Source: an uncultured Oscillospiraceae bacterium
GTDB lineage: Bacteria; Bacillota; Clostridia; Oscillospirales; Oscillospiraceae
Length of the DNA: 64,000 bases
NCBI GenBank assembly: GCA_910584285.1
Contig: CAJTYK010000004.1
Location: forward strand, 13,563-77,562
Direction of reading: 5' to 3'
Position 1 is the first letter of the stretch. Each line of letters begins with the position of its first letter. The position numbers and the translations under genes were made by a program. Of the stretch, positions 51,389-59,160 are shown in pieces. The notes beneath the pieces are model-generated. The model saw nothing but the letters and a program-made list of their open reading frames with translations. It was not told the origin of the DNA and did no database searches.

Positions 51389-51904
51389 ATGAAAAAATTG
51401 TTTTTGATGGGCCGGAGCGAGGCGGGAAAGACTTCCCTGACGCAGGTGCTGAAGGGCGAGGAGCTGCGGTATCAAAAAACCCAATATACCAATACGGGGG
51501 AAGAAATCATCGACTCCCCGGGGGAGTATGCCGAGACGAAGCACTGCGGCCTGGGGCTGGCCTGTTTTTCCTTCGAGGCGGACGTGCTGGCCCTGCTGAT
51601 CGCGGCAGACGAGCCCTTCAGCGTGTTTGAGCCCAACTGCCAGTGCTTCACCAATCGGCCCCTTATCGGCATCATCACCAAGATCGACTCCCCCTTTGCC
51701 AACGTGCCCATGGTGCGCAACTGGATGACCAATTCCGGCTGCGAGCGCATTTTTGAGGTGAGCTGCACCACCCGGGAGGGGCTGGACGAGCTGATGGCCT
51801 ATCTGGATGGGGAGCCGGTCAGGCTGACCTGGCAGCAGGCCAAGGAACGGCAGGCGCGGGGACTGAACGAGTGGGAGGACGCCTCCCGGTGTGGGCTGGC
51901 GTAA
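51389..51904 (+). CDS. eutP: EutP/PduV-family GTPase
   Basis: The 171-aa protein shows G-protein motifs in EutP form: LFLMGRSEAGKTSLTQVL (P-loop), IIDSPGEYAETKHCGLGLAC (G3, family version DxPGEY) and IGIITKIDSPF (G4, TKID). EutP/PduV proteins are encoded with microcompartment shells and help place or organise them. A C-terminal extension (TWQQAKERQARGLNEWEDAS) goes beyond the usual end. Its stop codon lies in the left terminal repeat of the palindromic element 51902-52072. Confidence 0.85.
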   Translation: MKKLFLMGRSEAGKTSLTQVLKGEELRYQKTQYTNTGEEIIDSPGEYAETKHCGLGLACFSFEADVLALLIAADEPFSVFEPNCQCFTNRPLIGIITKIDSPFANVPMVRNWMTNSGCERIFEVSCTTREGLDELMAYLDGEPVRLTWQQAKERQARGLNEWEDASRCGLA

Positions 51905-52072
51905 TACTGTTTCTTGATAAAAAGGTTAAAACCTTTTTATCGCGGCGCTTCGCGCCGCCGCGCCTGCGGCGCGCCAAGAAAAGGATTGACAGCATTCTTG
52001 ACGGCTTCGCCGTCGGGCCGCGTTCCGCGGCCCCATAAAACGGTAAAACCGTTTTATAAAGAATTAGTATAA
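51902..52072. repeat. MITE-like element made of six hairpins
   Basis: The 171-base element begins on the eutP stop codon. Its ends (51902-51922 and 52052-52072) are inverted repeats with 17 of 21 bases matching. Between them stand hairpins one after another: GATAAAAAGGTT/AACCTTTTTATC, GCGGCG/CGCCGC, CGCGCC/GGCGCG, GACGGC/GCCGTC, GGGCCGCG/CGCGGCCC and ATAAAACGGT/ACCGTTTTAT. It has no coding potential. The 332-base gap between eutP and aroK holds this element and a terminator only. Confidence 0.8.
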
Positions 52073-52079
52073 ACTGGAC

Positions 52080-52123
52080 AAAGGGGGCCTGGGCGTTTGG
52101 AGCAAACGCCCAGGCCCCCTTTT
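52080..52123. terminator. Strong terminator downstream of the hairpin element
   Basis: A 20-base arm starting AAAGGGGGCCTGGGCG pairs perfectly with its partner ending CCCCCTTTT around a GAG loop. It closes the eut transcript, and the A/T flanks make it bidirectional. Confidence 0.93.
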
Positions 52124-52236
52124 GCGGGAAAATCAGGGCTCCGGGGGGAAAGATCTCCCTTGCACCGCGGCGGGTTTCCTGATATAATAATTTGTCATAC
52201 TGTGCGCGGCAAATTTTGGTATTGGAGGCGGGGCGG

Positions 52237-52758
52237 ATGGACAACCTAATTCTGATCGGGATGCCCGGCTCCGGCAAGAGCACTGTAGGTGTGGTGCTGG
52301 CCAAGGCCCTGGGACTGCGCTTCCTGGATGTGGATCTCCTCATACAGGAGCGGGAGGGGGCCCTGCTCCAGGAGCTGATCGACCAACGGGGGGTGGAGCG
52401 GTTCCTGGATCTGGAGCGGGACGCCATTTTGTCCCTGAACTGCCGGGGGACGGTGGTGGCCCCCGGGGGGAGCTGCGTGTGCCGGGAGGAGTCCATCGCC
52501 GGTCTGCGGCGGCTGGGTACGGTGGTTTACCTTCAACTGCCGCTGGAGGACGTGGCCGGTCGAATCCACAACCTGGCCTCCCGGGGGATTGCCCTCTCAC
52601 CCGGCCAGACGCTGGCTGACGTATACCGGATCCGGGTTCCGCTGTACGAACGCTGTGCGCACATCATCGTCCCGACCGGGGGCCAGAGCCTGGCGGAGAC
52701 GGTGGAAGCAGTGAAACAAGCTCTGGCGGCTGATCAAAGCCAATCCAGAATAGAATAG
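52237..52758 (+). CDS. aroK: Shikimate kinase
   Basis: The 173-aa protein has the shikimate kinase pattern: NLILIGMPGSGKSTVGVVLA (P-loop), LRFLDVDLLIQEREG (Asp that binds shikimate), then GVERFLDLERDAIL, VVAPGGSCVCREES (GG motif) and LPLEDVAGRI with the lid region after it. It phosphorylates shikimate in aromatic amino-acid synthesis. The substrate Arg normally found as FRxxE appears here as VERFLDLE, within family variation. Start 52237 follows GGAGGCGGGGCGG. No other aro genes are nearby. Confidence 0.88.
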   Translation: MDNLILIGMPGSGKSTVGVVLAKALGLRFLDVDLLIQEREGALLQELIDQRGVERFLDLERDAILSLNCRGTVVAPGGSCVCREESIAGLRRLGTVVYLQLPLEDVAGRIHNLASRGIALSPGQTLADVYRIRVPLYERCAHIIVPTGGQSLAETVEAVKQALAADQSQSRIE

Positions 52759-52773
52759 GACGTAGAAAAGGAC

Positions 52774-54627
52774 ATGAATTTCCGTGACTTGGGGCTTACC
52801 GCCCCCATTTTGAAGGCCCTCACCCAGGAGGGCTACACCGACCCCACCCCCATCCAGCGCAAGGCCATCCCCCCTGCCCTGGCGGGCCGGGACGTGCTGG
52901 GCTGCGCCCAGACGGGCACCGGCAAGACCTGCGCCTTCGCCGCCCCCATCCTCCAGCGGCTCAGCGGGCGGACGCCTAAGCCCCGGGTGATCCGGGCGCT
53001 GATCCTCACCCCTACCCGGGAGCTGGCCCTTCAGATCCAGGACTCCTTTGTGGCCTATGGCCGGAACCTGCCCCTGCGCTCCGCCGTCATCTTCGGCGGC
53101 GTGGGGCAGCAGCCCCAGGTGGACGCCATCAACCGGGGGCTGGATATCCTCGTCGCCACCCCGGGGCGGCTGCTGGATCTCCACGGGCAGGGGCTGCTGG
53201 AGCTGTCCCACATTGAGATCTTCGTGCTGGATGAGGCCGACCGGATGCTGGATATGGGCTTCATCCACGACGTGAAGCGGGTGCTCAAGCTGCTGCCGGA
53301 GAAAAAACAGACCCTGTTTTTCTCTGCCACCATGCCCCCGGAGGTGATGGGGCTGGTGAATGGGCTGCTCCACGACTATGCCCGGGTGGCAGTGGATCCC
53401 GTGTCCTCCCCGGTGGAGGTCATCAGGCAGTCGCTGTACTATGTGGACAAGGCCAACAAGACCAAGCTGCTGGCCCACCTCATGGAGGAGCGGCATATTA
53501 CCTCCGCCCTGGTGTTCTCCCGCACCAAGCACGGGGCCAACCGCATCGCTCAGGACTTAGTGAAGCGGGGCATCTCCGCCGCCGCCATCCACGGCAACAA
53601 GAGCCAGACCGCTCGAGTGCAGGCGCTGAGTGACTTCAAGGCGGGCCGGGTGCGGGTGCTGGTGGCCACCGACATCGCCGCCCGGGGCATTGACATCGAC
53701 CAGCTGCCCTTTGTGTTCAACTACAATCTGCCCGATGTGCCCGAGACCTACGTCCACCGCATCGGGCGGACGGGCCGGGCGGGGCACGAGGGAGAGGCCA
53801 TCTCTTTCTGCCAGTTCGACGAGAAGGACGAGCTCAAGGCCATTGAGAAGCTGCTGGGTAAGCCCATCCCGGTGGTGGAAGATCACCCCTTCCCCATGGA
53901 GAACTTTGACCCGCCCCAGAAGGATAAGCGGGGCCGGGTTGTCAATGCCGAGGACGCGGAGGCCCGGGCAGCGGCGAAAGAAAAGCGCCGCCAGAAGGAC
54001 GGGTCGAACAAGGCAAAGGCGGAGGAGCGGAAGAAGGCCGCCCAGGGGACAGCGGCCCCGGTTGCGCCTGTTTTGGAGAAAGAACCTGACGCCCCCAAAA
54101 AGAAAAAGCGCCGCCGCAAAAAGGGCGGGGCCGCTCAGACGGACGCCCCGGCGCCGGAGGCTGCGGCCCCGGCGGAGCGGGAGCCGCTGGTTTTACGCGA
54201 CAAGCCGATTGGGCGGGGGGTGCGGCAGGGGCACATTGAGGACACCCTGCCTGACGATCCCGCCATGCCCGTCACCGACTTCTATAAGCCCAACCCGCTG
54301 GACTCCGACGTGATCCTGGACGCCACCGCCCGGCTGCTGGCCCCCCGACGGCCTGCCCCCCGGCCCCAGGCCCAGCCCCAGCAGAAAAAACAGGAGCCGG
54401 CCGGTCAGCAGGGCCGTCAGAAGCCCCGCCGGAGGGGAAAAAAGCAGGGGGCCCCAGCCCAGCCGGTGAAGGAGCCTGTGCTGCCTCCCTCCCTGTCCGG
54501 GAAGCGGAAGCGCCGCCGAGACGACCGGCCCCGACCCATCGAGGCCCCGCCCCGCTCCGACCGGCAGAAGGACTCCACCCAGCACAAGAGCCTGATGCGG
54601 CCCTATTACCTCCATGACGACGACTGA
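52774..54627 (+). CDS. DEAD-box RNA helicase with long basic tail (RhlE-like)
   Basis: Residues 1-370 form the helicase core with Q motif GYTDPTPIQRKA, AQTGTGKT, PTRELA, TPGRL, VLDEADRMLD, FSATMP, ATDIAARGIDID and HRIGRTGR. The 250-residue tail is low complexity, rich in Lys/Arg/Pro/Gln, with KKKKRRRKKGGAAQ and RRRGKKQGAPAQ stretches that should bind RNA. This architecture suits RhlE/CshA-type helicases of ribosome assembly and cold response. It is the second DEAD helicase in the window. Its 3' end overlaps the next gene by 14 bases. Confidence 0.92.
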   Translation: MNFRDLGLTAPILKALTQEGYTDPTPIQRKAIPPALAGRDVLGCAQTGTGKTCAFAAPILQRLSGRTPKPRVIRALILTPTRELALQIQDSFVAYGRNLPLRSAVIFGGVGQQPQVDAINRGLDILVATPGRLLDLHGQGLLELSHIEIFVLDEADRMLDMGFIHDVKRVLKLLPEKKQTLFFSATMPPEVMGLVNGLLHDYARVAVDPVSSPVEVIRQSLYYVDKANKTKLLAHLMEERHITSALVFSRTKHGANRIAQDLVKRGISAAAIHGNKSQTARVQALSDFKAGRVRVLVATDIAARGIDIDQLPFVFNYNLPDVPETYVHRIGRTGRAGHEGEAISFCQFDEKDELKAIEKLLGKPIPVVEDHPFPMENFDPPQKDKRGRVVNAEDAEARAAAKEKRRQKDGSNKAKAEERKKAAQGTAAPVAPVLEKEPDAPKKKKRRRKKGGAAQTDAPAPEAAAPAEREPLVLRDKPIGRGVRQGHIEDTLPDDPAMPVTDFYKPNPLDSDVILDATARLLAPRRPAPRPQAQPQQKKQEPAGQQGRQKPRRRGKKQGAPAQPVKEPVLPPSLSGKRKRRRDDRPRPIEAPPRSDRQKDSTQHKSLMRPYYLHDDD

Positions 54628-55507
54628 ACGGGGGGACGGACGGCACCGCCGCCCCCGGAGCAAGCGCCGCCCCTTGGTATGGCTGGCGGTGGTGCTGGTG
54701 CTGGCGGTGGCGGGCTGGTTCTGGTTCCGCTGGCAGTGCTGGGGGGTGCAGACCACCCATACCACGGCGGAGCTGGAGGGGCTGCCCGCCGGGTTCGACG
54801 GCTTCACCATTGCCCACCTGTCCGACCTCCACGGCCACGAGTACGGGGAGAATAGCGGGGAGCTGGTGGAGCGGGTGAGGCGGGAAAAGCCTGACCTTAT
54901 TGTCCTCACGGGGGATCTGATTGACCGGAAAAGCCAGTTGGAGATGGTGCCCCCGCTGGCCAGGAGGCTGGCCGCCATCGCGCCCACCTATTACGTCACC
55001 GGCAACCATGAGTGGGCCCTGGGCTCCGCCACAGTGAAGGAGCTGAAGGCTCTATTGAAGGAGTGCGGGGTGGCGGTGCTCTCCAATCAATACGAAATTT
55101 TGGAGCGGAACGGAGACCAGCTGGTGCTGGCCGGGGTGGATGACCCCAACGGCTACGCCGACCAGACCACCCCGGAGGAGCTGTACGCCTGGATTCAGGG
55201 GAAGGCCCCTGGCCTGTTTACCCTCCTGCTGGCCCACCGGAACGAGCGGTTCGGGCAGTATGCCAACGCGGGGTATGACTTTGTGATGTCCGGCCACGGT
55301 CACGGGGGGATTGTCCGCCTGCCCTTCGTGGGCGGGCTCATCGGCGCCGACCGGAGGTTCTTTCCGCCTTGGACGGCGGGGCTGTACACCGTGGGGGATA
55401 GCACCCTGTTTGTGTCCCGGGGGCTGGGGAACAACACAACCCCCTTCCGGGGGTTCCGGATCTTTAACCGCCCGGAGCTGGCGGTGGTGACCTTGAAGCA
55501 GGGGTAG
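54614..55507 (+). CDS. Membrane-anchored metallophosphoesterase (YaeI-like)
   Basis: After a basic N-terminus (RHRRPRSKRRPLVW) comes one membrane helix (LAVVLVLAVAGWFWF, residues 25-42). The phosphoesterase motifs follow: IAHLSDLHGHEYG, LIVLTGDLIDRK, YYVTGNHEWALG, LLAHRNER and MSGHGHGG, each supplying metal ligands. Length and order resemble YaeI/YkuE-type enzymes acting on lipid or nucleotide phosphates at the membrane. It starts within the last 14 bases of the helicase gene. Confidence 0.9.
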   Translation: MTTTERGDGRHRRPRSKRRPLVWLAVVLVLAVAGWFWFRWQCWGVQTTHTTAELEGLPAGFDGFTIAHLSDLHGHEYGENSGELVERVRREKPDLIVLTGDLIDRKSQLEMVPPLARRLAAIAPTYYVTGNHEWALGSATVKELKALLKECGVAVLSNQYEILERNGDQLVLAGVDDPNGYADQTTPEELYAWIQGKAPGLFTLLLAHRNERFGQYANAGYDFVMSGHGHGGIVRLPFVGGLIGADRRFFPPWTAGLYTVGDSTLFVSRGLGNNTTPFRGFRIFNRPELAVVTLKQG

Positions 55508-55566
55508 ATCCCCTTGCATCCCTTTGCAGGGGTGGTGGGGCTGCGCCCCCTGGGTCGCTGTGGTAG

Positions 55567-55738
55567 CAGGGGACGCCCCTGCCGGGGGCGTTACTTTTCC
55601 CGCGTGGGAAAAGTAACCAAAAGGACGCTTAGGGGGAGACCTCCGGCGGACGCTGCGCGTCCTTAGTCGGCCTCCCCCTAAGAACCCCCATTAAGGTCAA
55701 GGGCACGCCGATTTGGGCGCGGCGGGGGTGTGACCGGC
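55567..55738 (+). repeat. Long dispersed repeat, copy A
   Basis: From GCAGGGGACGCCCCTGCC onward: GTTACTTTTCCC with its pairing half GGGAAAAGTAAC, then CGCTTAGGGGGA with partner TCCCCCTAAG around an inner hairpin (GGACGC/GCGTCC), then AACCCCC, AAGGTCAAGG, CGCCGATTTGGG, and GTGACCGGC. The same succession stands in reverse orientation at 56569-56759. The 332-base gap 55508-55839 holds only this repeat. Confidence 0.8.
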
Positions 55739-55839
55739 GCGCAGGATCTGGACTGGCTTCTCCCCCATTGGTGCTGCCGCCCGTGTGTGGGTACTGTCAC
55801 AGGCGGTTCCCACGGTTGGCGCCTGGGTGGTGCGGGGGT

Positions 55840-56094
55840 TTAACGGGTCAGTTCCAGGGCGAGACGGAAGCCGGCGCGGAAATAGGCGGACTCCCGCAGC
55901 TCGCCGATGGCGAGCTGTTCCGCCAACAGCGTGTCGATCAGTGTCGCGGTGTCTTGCTGGAAGGAACCAAGCAGACGCTTGACCTCGGCGTCCTGACGGG
56001 TTGTGCGGACGCTATATTCGCCATCCTCATTTAAAATGTCTTTCACAAGGGTATTGCTGACGCAGGTATAAAAAGCGTCCATTCGTTCCGTCAT
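55840..56094 (-). CDS. Hypothetical protein, 84 aa
   Basis: The family is not recognised. The protein is a helical, acidic-basic mix: MTERMDAFYTCVSNTLVKDI, then a central VKRLLGSFQQDTATLIDTLL and the end SAYFRAGFRLALELTR. The ending (YFRAGFRLALEL) resembles the C-terminus of small helical proteins often found in gut Clostridia next to conjugative or XRE genes. AAAGGAGCGAG lies before the ATG. It is divergent from an XRE regulator gene, with an operator-like palindrome between. Confidence 0.6.
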   Translation of the reverse strand: MTERMDAFYTCVSNTLVKDILNEDGEYSVRTTRQDAEVKRLLGSFQQDTATLIDTLLAEQLAIGELRESAYFRAGFRLALELTR

Positions 56095-56130
56095 AAAGCT
56101 CGCTCCTTTTTTAAAGTATACAAAATCTGC

Positions 56131-56175
56131 ACACCCGTTTTGGGTGAATATATTATATCAACCCAAAACGGGTGT
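56131..56175. promoter_or_regulatory. Divergent operator: 15-bp perfect inverted repeat
   Basis: ACACCCGTTTTGGGT (56131-56145) and ACCCAAAACGGGTGT (56161-56175) are perfect inverted copies separated by 15 AT-rich bases. Each arm is itself a partial palindrome ACCC-N5-GGGT. It lies between the divergent 84-aa and XRE genes, where the XRE protein would control both. Confidence 0.8.
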
Positions 56176-56194
56176 GTCAAGAGGAATGATAGAA

Positions 56195-56407
56195 ATGGGC
56201 ACGTTTGGAAACCGCTTGAGCGGATTGCGCAAACGGAAAAATTTGAAACAGAAAGATGTCGCAGCGCATTTTGGGATGGCTGTTCGCACCTATCAAAATT
56301 ACGAAGGCGGCCAGCGCGAACCCAATTTTTCTACCTTAGTCGCATTGGCAGACTATTTCGACGTAACCGTGGACTACCTGCTGGGCAGGACGGACGAACT
56401 GCATTAG
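56195..56407 (+). CDS. XRE-family regulator, 70 aa
   Basis: The protein is a single HTH_3 domain: NRLSGLRKRKNLKQKDVAAH, then FGMAVRTYQNYEGGQREPNF and STLVALADYFDVTVDYLLGR, ending TDELH, the usual tail. Start 56195 (MGTFGNRL) has AGAGGA nine bases upstream; ATG 56186 would be too close to that site. Its codons are much more AT-rich than those of neighbouring mnmG and the MPE gene. With the divergent 84-aa gene it forms a small cassette between inverted repeat copies. Confidence 0.9.
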   Translation: MGTFGNRLSGLRKRKNLKQKDVAAHFGMAVRTYQNYEGGQREPNFSTLVALADYFDVTVDYLLGRTDELH

Positions 56408-56568
56408 CGCCCCCGCCCGCTGGAAATCGGCGGTTGCCGACTTGGCACTGGGCCGGGGAGCCCGAGAAACTCAGGCGCTCCAAAGAGACCCCCAGCTTTT
56501 CAGTACCGGAGAAACCCAGGCCCCTGTGGGCCGGAAAGAGAAGGGAAGCCCATTCGTAATCCGCAATA

Positions 56569-56759
56569 GCCGGTCACTCCCCCGCCCACCCCAAATCGGC
56601 GGTCCTTGACCTTAAAAGGGGGTTCTTAGGGGGAAAGCCGACTGTGGAGATGGCCCGCCCTTTGGGCCGTCTCCACTCGGAGGCGTCCCCCTAAGCGTGT
56701 CTTTCGGTTCCTTTCTGCACGAGCAGAAAGGAACGCCCCCGGCAGGGCGTGTCCTGCCA
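56569..56759 (-). repeat. Long dispersed repeat, copy B (inverted relative to A)
   Basis: Read on the minus strand, it has GGGGGCGTTCCTTT with a hairpin (CTGCTCGTGCAG), AAAGGAACC, then CGCTTAGGGGGA, a different inner hairpin, TCCCCCTAAG, AACCCCC, AAGGTCAAGG, CGCCGATTTGGGG and GTGACCGGC, the same blocks and order as copy A at 55567. It fills most of the 394-base gap before mnmG; 56408-56568 shows no gene. Confidence 0.8.
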
Positions 56760-56801
56760 AACGGAACCCGCCCCGGCAGGGGCAAGCAAGGAGGTCACGC
56801 G

Positions 56802-58667
56802 ATGACATACAGCGCGGGACAATATGACGTGGCTGTGGTCGGCGCGGGCCACGCCGGCATCGAGGCCGCCCTGGCCGCCGCCCGGATGGGGCTGAAAACC
56901 GTGTGCTTCACCATCAATCTGGACGCGGTGGGCAATATGCCCTGCAACCCCGCTGTGGGCGGCACCGGCAAGGGCCACCTGGTGCGGGAGATCGACGCGT
57001 TAGGCGGCGAGATGGCCCGGGCCGCGGATAAAGCCTGCATCCAGTACCGGATGCTCAACCGGGGGAAGGGCCCCGCCGTCTGGTCGCTGCGGGCCCAGGC
57101 CGACCGGCGGCGCTACCAGGAGGTCATGAAGCACACTCTGGAGCTCCAGGAGAACCTGTGGGTGAAGCAGGCGGAGGTGACGGAGGTGCTCACGGAAAAC
57201 GGTGCGGTTTCCGCTGTCCGCACCGCCACCGGGGCCACCTACGCCGTCAAGGCGGCGGTGATCGCCACTGGCACCTATCTGGGGGGGCGCACCATCGTGG
57301 GGGAGGTCACCCGGGCCTCCGGGCCCGACGGCATGGCCGCCGCCCTGCCCCTGACGGACTGCCTGGTGAGGCTGGGGCTGTCCATCCGGCGGTTCAAGAC
57401 GGGCACGCCCCCACGGGTGAACCGGCGGAGCGTGGACTTCTCCAAAATGGAGATCCAGCCGGGGGACGACGTGCCCGTGCCCTTCTCCTTTGAGACGGAA
57501 ACAAAGCCGGACAACCAGGCGGTGTGCTATCTTACCTACACTAACGAGGCCACCCATCAGGTCATCCGGGACAACCTCCATCGATCCCCTTTGTTCTCTG
57601 GGGTGATCGAGGGGGTGGGGCCCCGGTACTGCCCCTCTATTGAGGACAAGGTGGTGCGCTTCGCGGACAAGCCCCGGCACCAGCTCTTTATCGAGCCCAT
57701 GGGGCTGAACACCGAGGAGTTGTATATCCAAGGGTTCTCCTCCTCCCTGCCGGAGGAGGTGCAGATCAAAATGCTCCACACCATCCCCGGGCTGGAGCGG
57801 GCGGAGATGACCCGGTGCGCCTACGCCATCGAGTACGACTGTGTGGATCCCAGGTCATTACTGCCCACCTTGGAGTGTAAAAAAGTCCCCGGCCTGTACG
57901 GCGCGGGGCAGTTCAATGGCTCCTCCGGGTACGAGGAGGCCGCCGCCCAGGGGCTGATGGCCGGGATCAACGCCGCCCTCAAAATAAAAGGCGAGCTTCC
58001 CCTGATCCTGAGCCGGGGGGACGGATACATTGGGGTTCTTATTGACGATCTGGTGACCAAGGGCACCAATGAGCCCTACCGGATGATGACCTCTCGGACG
58101 GAGTACCGGCTGATCCACCGGCAGGACAACGCCGACCGGCGGCTGGCCGCCTATGGGCACCGGGTGGGGCTGGTGAGCGGGGAACGGCTGGCCCAGGTGG
58201 AGGAGAAATACGCCGCCGTGGAGCGGGAGATCAAGCGGCTGGAGCACGCGGGGGCGGCACCATCCCCAGCGCTGGACAGGCTGCTGGAGGAGAAGGGGGA
58301 GCCCCCCTGCGCCCACGGGGCGCGGCTGGTGGAGCTGCTCCGCCGGCCCCGGGTGAGCTACGACGATTTGGCCCCCTTTGATCCGGGCCGGCCAGCGCTG
58401 CCCCGGCCGGTTGTGGAGCAGGTGGAGATCTCGGTGAAGTATGCCGGGTACATTGAGCGGCAGAATCGGCAGGTGGAGGAGCTGCGCAAGCTGGAGGACA
58501 GACCCCTGCCGGGGGATGTGGACTATCTGGGCATACAGGGCCTGCGGCTGGAGGCGCGGCAGAAGCTGGACAGGATTCGGCCCCTGAACCTGGGGCAGGC
58601 GTCCCGGGTGTCGGGGGTGTCCCCGGCGGATATTACCGCGCTGATGATCTATTTGGAGAGGGATTAG
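56802..58667 (+). CDS. mnmG: tRNA uridine 5-carboxymethylaminomethyl modification enzyme MnmG
   Basis: The 621-aa flavoprotein acts with MnmE to add a carboxymethylaminomethyl group to the wobble uridine of tRNAs. FAD-binding motifs are DVAVVGAGHAGIEAALAAAR and NPAVGGTGKGHLVREIDALG; others are VIATGTYLGG, RFKTGTPPRVNRRS, YCPSIEDKVVRF and FINPMG-like FIEPMGLNTEELYIQG, then GYEEAAAQGLMAGINAAL and MTSRTEYRL. Start 56802 follows AAGGAGG by seven bases; the in-frame extension upstream lies in repeat B. mnmE is not next to it. Confidence 0.96.
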   Translation: MTYSAGQYDVAVVGAGHAGIEAALAAARMGLKTVCFTINLDAVGNMPCNPAVGGTGKGHLVREIDALGGEMARAADKACIQYRMLNRGKGPAVWSLRAQADRRRYQEVMKHTLELQENLWVKQAEVTEVLTENGAVSAVRTATGATYAVKAAVIATGTYLGGRTIVGEVTRASGPDGMAAALPLTDCLVRLGLSIRRFKTGTPPRVNRRSVDFSKMEIQPGDDVPVPFSFETETKPDNQAVCYLTYTNEATHQVIRDNLHRSPLFSGVIEGVGPRYCPSIEDKVVRFADKPRHQLFIEPMGLNTEELYIQGFSSSLPEEVQIKMLHTIPGLERAEMTRCAYAIEYDCVDPRSLLPTLECKKVPGLYGAGQFNGSSGYEEAAAQGLMAGINAALKIKGELPLILSRGDGYIGVLIDDLVTKGTNEPYRMMTSRTEYRLIHRQDNADRRLAAYGHRVGLVSGERLAQVEEKYAAVEREIKRLEHAGAAPSPALDRLLEEKGEPPCAHGARLVELLRRPRVSYDDLAPFDPGRPALPRPVVEQVEISVKYAGYIERQNRQVEELRKLEDRPLPGDVDYLGIQGLRLEARQKLDRIRPLNLGQASRVSGVSPADITALMIYLERD

Positions 58668-58671
58668 CGCC

Positions 58672-59145
58672 ATGGAGATCGAGATCTGTGAACTGCCCGC
58701 CATTTCCGTTGTTGGAATGGAAGGCGGGGCCAAGCCTGGACACAACCCCGCTTGCGCGCTGTGGGAAAAAGCCAACGCCCGCTTTGGCGAGGTGGACGGG
58801 CTGGCCCTGCGGGACGAAAACGGTGCGCCCGTGGGAATTTGGGGCGCGATGAGCGACTTTTCCCGCTCCTTCCTGCCCTGGGAGGACGGGTTTTCTCAGG
58901 GCCTCTACCTGGCGGGGGTTCAGGTTCCCCCGGAGGCTCTGCCGCCGGAGGGCTGGGTGAAATGGACGCTGCCCGCTTTCGCCTGCTTGCGGGTCAGGGC
59001 GGAAGGGAATTATGAGGCCGCGTTCCGGGCGGGCCTGGACGAACTGAAACGCCGGGGTCTCACGCTGGCCGGCGCGGTGCAGGAGTGCCAGCGCCCAGCG
59101 GAGGGCGGGCAGATGTACCTGTTCTTCCCATTCAAACGACTGTGA
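58672..59145 (+). CDS. GyrI-like effector-binding domain protein
   Basis: The 157-aa protein has a single GyrI-like (AraC effector-binding) domain: IEICELPAISVVGMEGG, WEKANARFGEVDG, PVGIWGAMSDFSRSF, FSQGLYLAGVQV, VKWTLPAFACLRVRAEGN and QMYLFFPFKRL. Such stand-alone domains bind small molecules in a cleft formed by two beta-alpha-beta repeats. No DNA-binding domain is attached. It starts four bases after the mnmG stop, so it may be co-expressed, but a functional link is not known. Confidence 0.78.
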   Translation: MEIEICELPAISVVGMEGGAKPGHNPACALWEKANARFGEVDGLALRDENGAPVGIWGAMSDFSRSFLPWEDGFSQGLYLAGVQVPPEALPPEGWVKWTLPAFACLRVRAEGNYEAAFRAGLDELKRRGLTLAGAVQECQRPAEGGQMYLFFPFKRL

Positions 59146-59160
59146 GAGGAAGCATAAACT

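Noticed and set aside
51902..52072. CRISPR array
   Set aside because: The tandem palindromes differ in sequence and have no equal spacers; no array was seen anywhere in the window.
54193..55009. Minus-strand frames over the helicase tail and the phosphoesterase
   Set aside because: Mirrors of repetitive basic codons in the helicase tail; no start site or domain.
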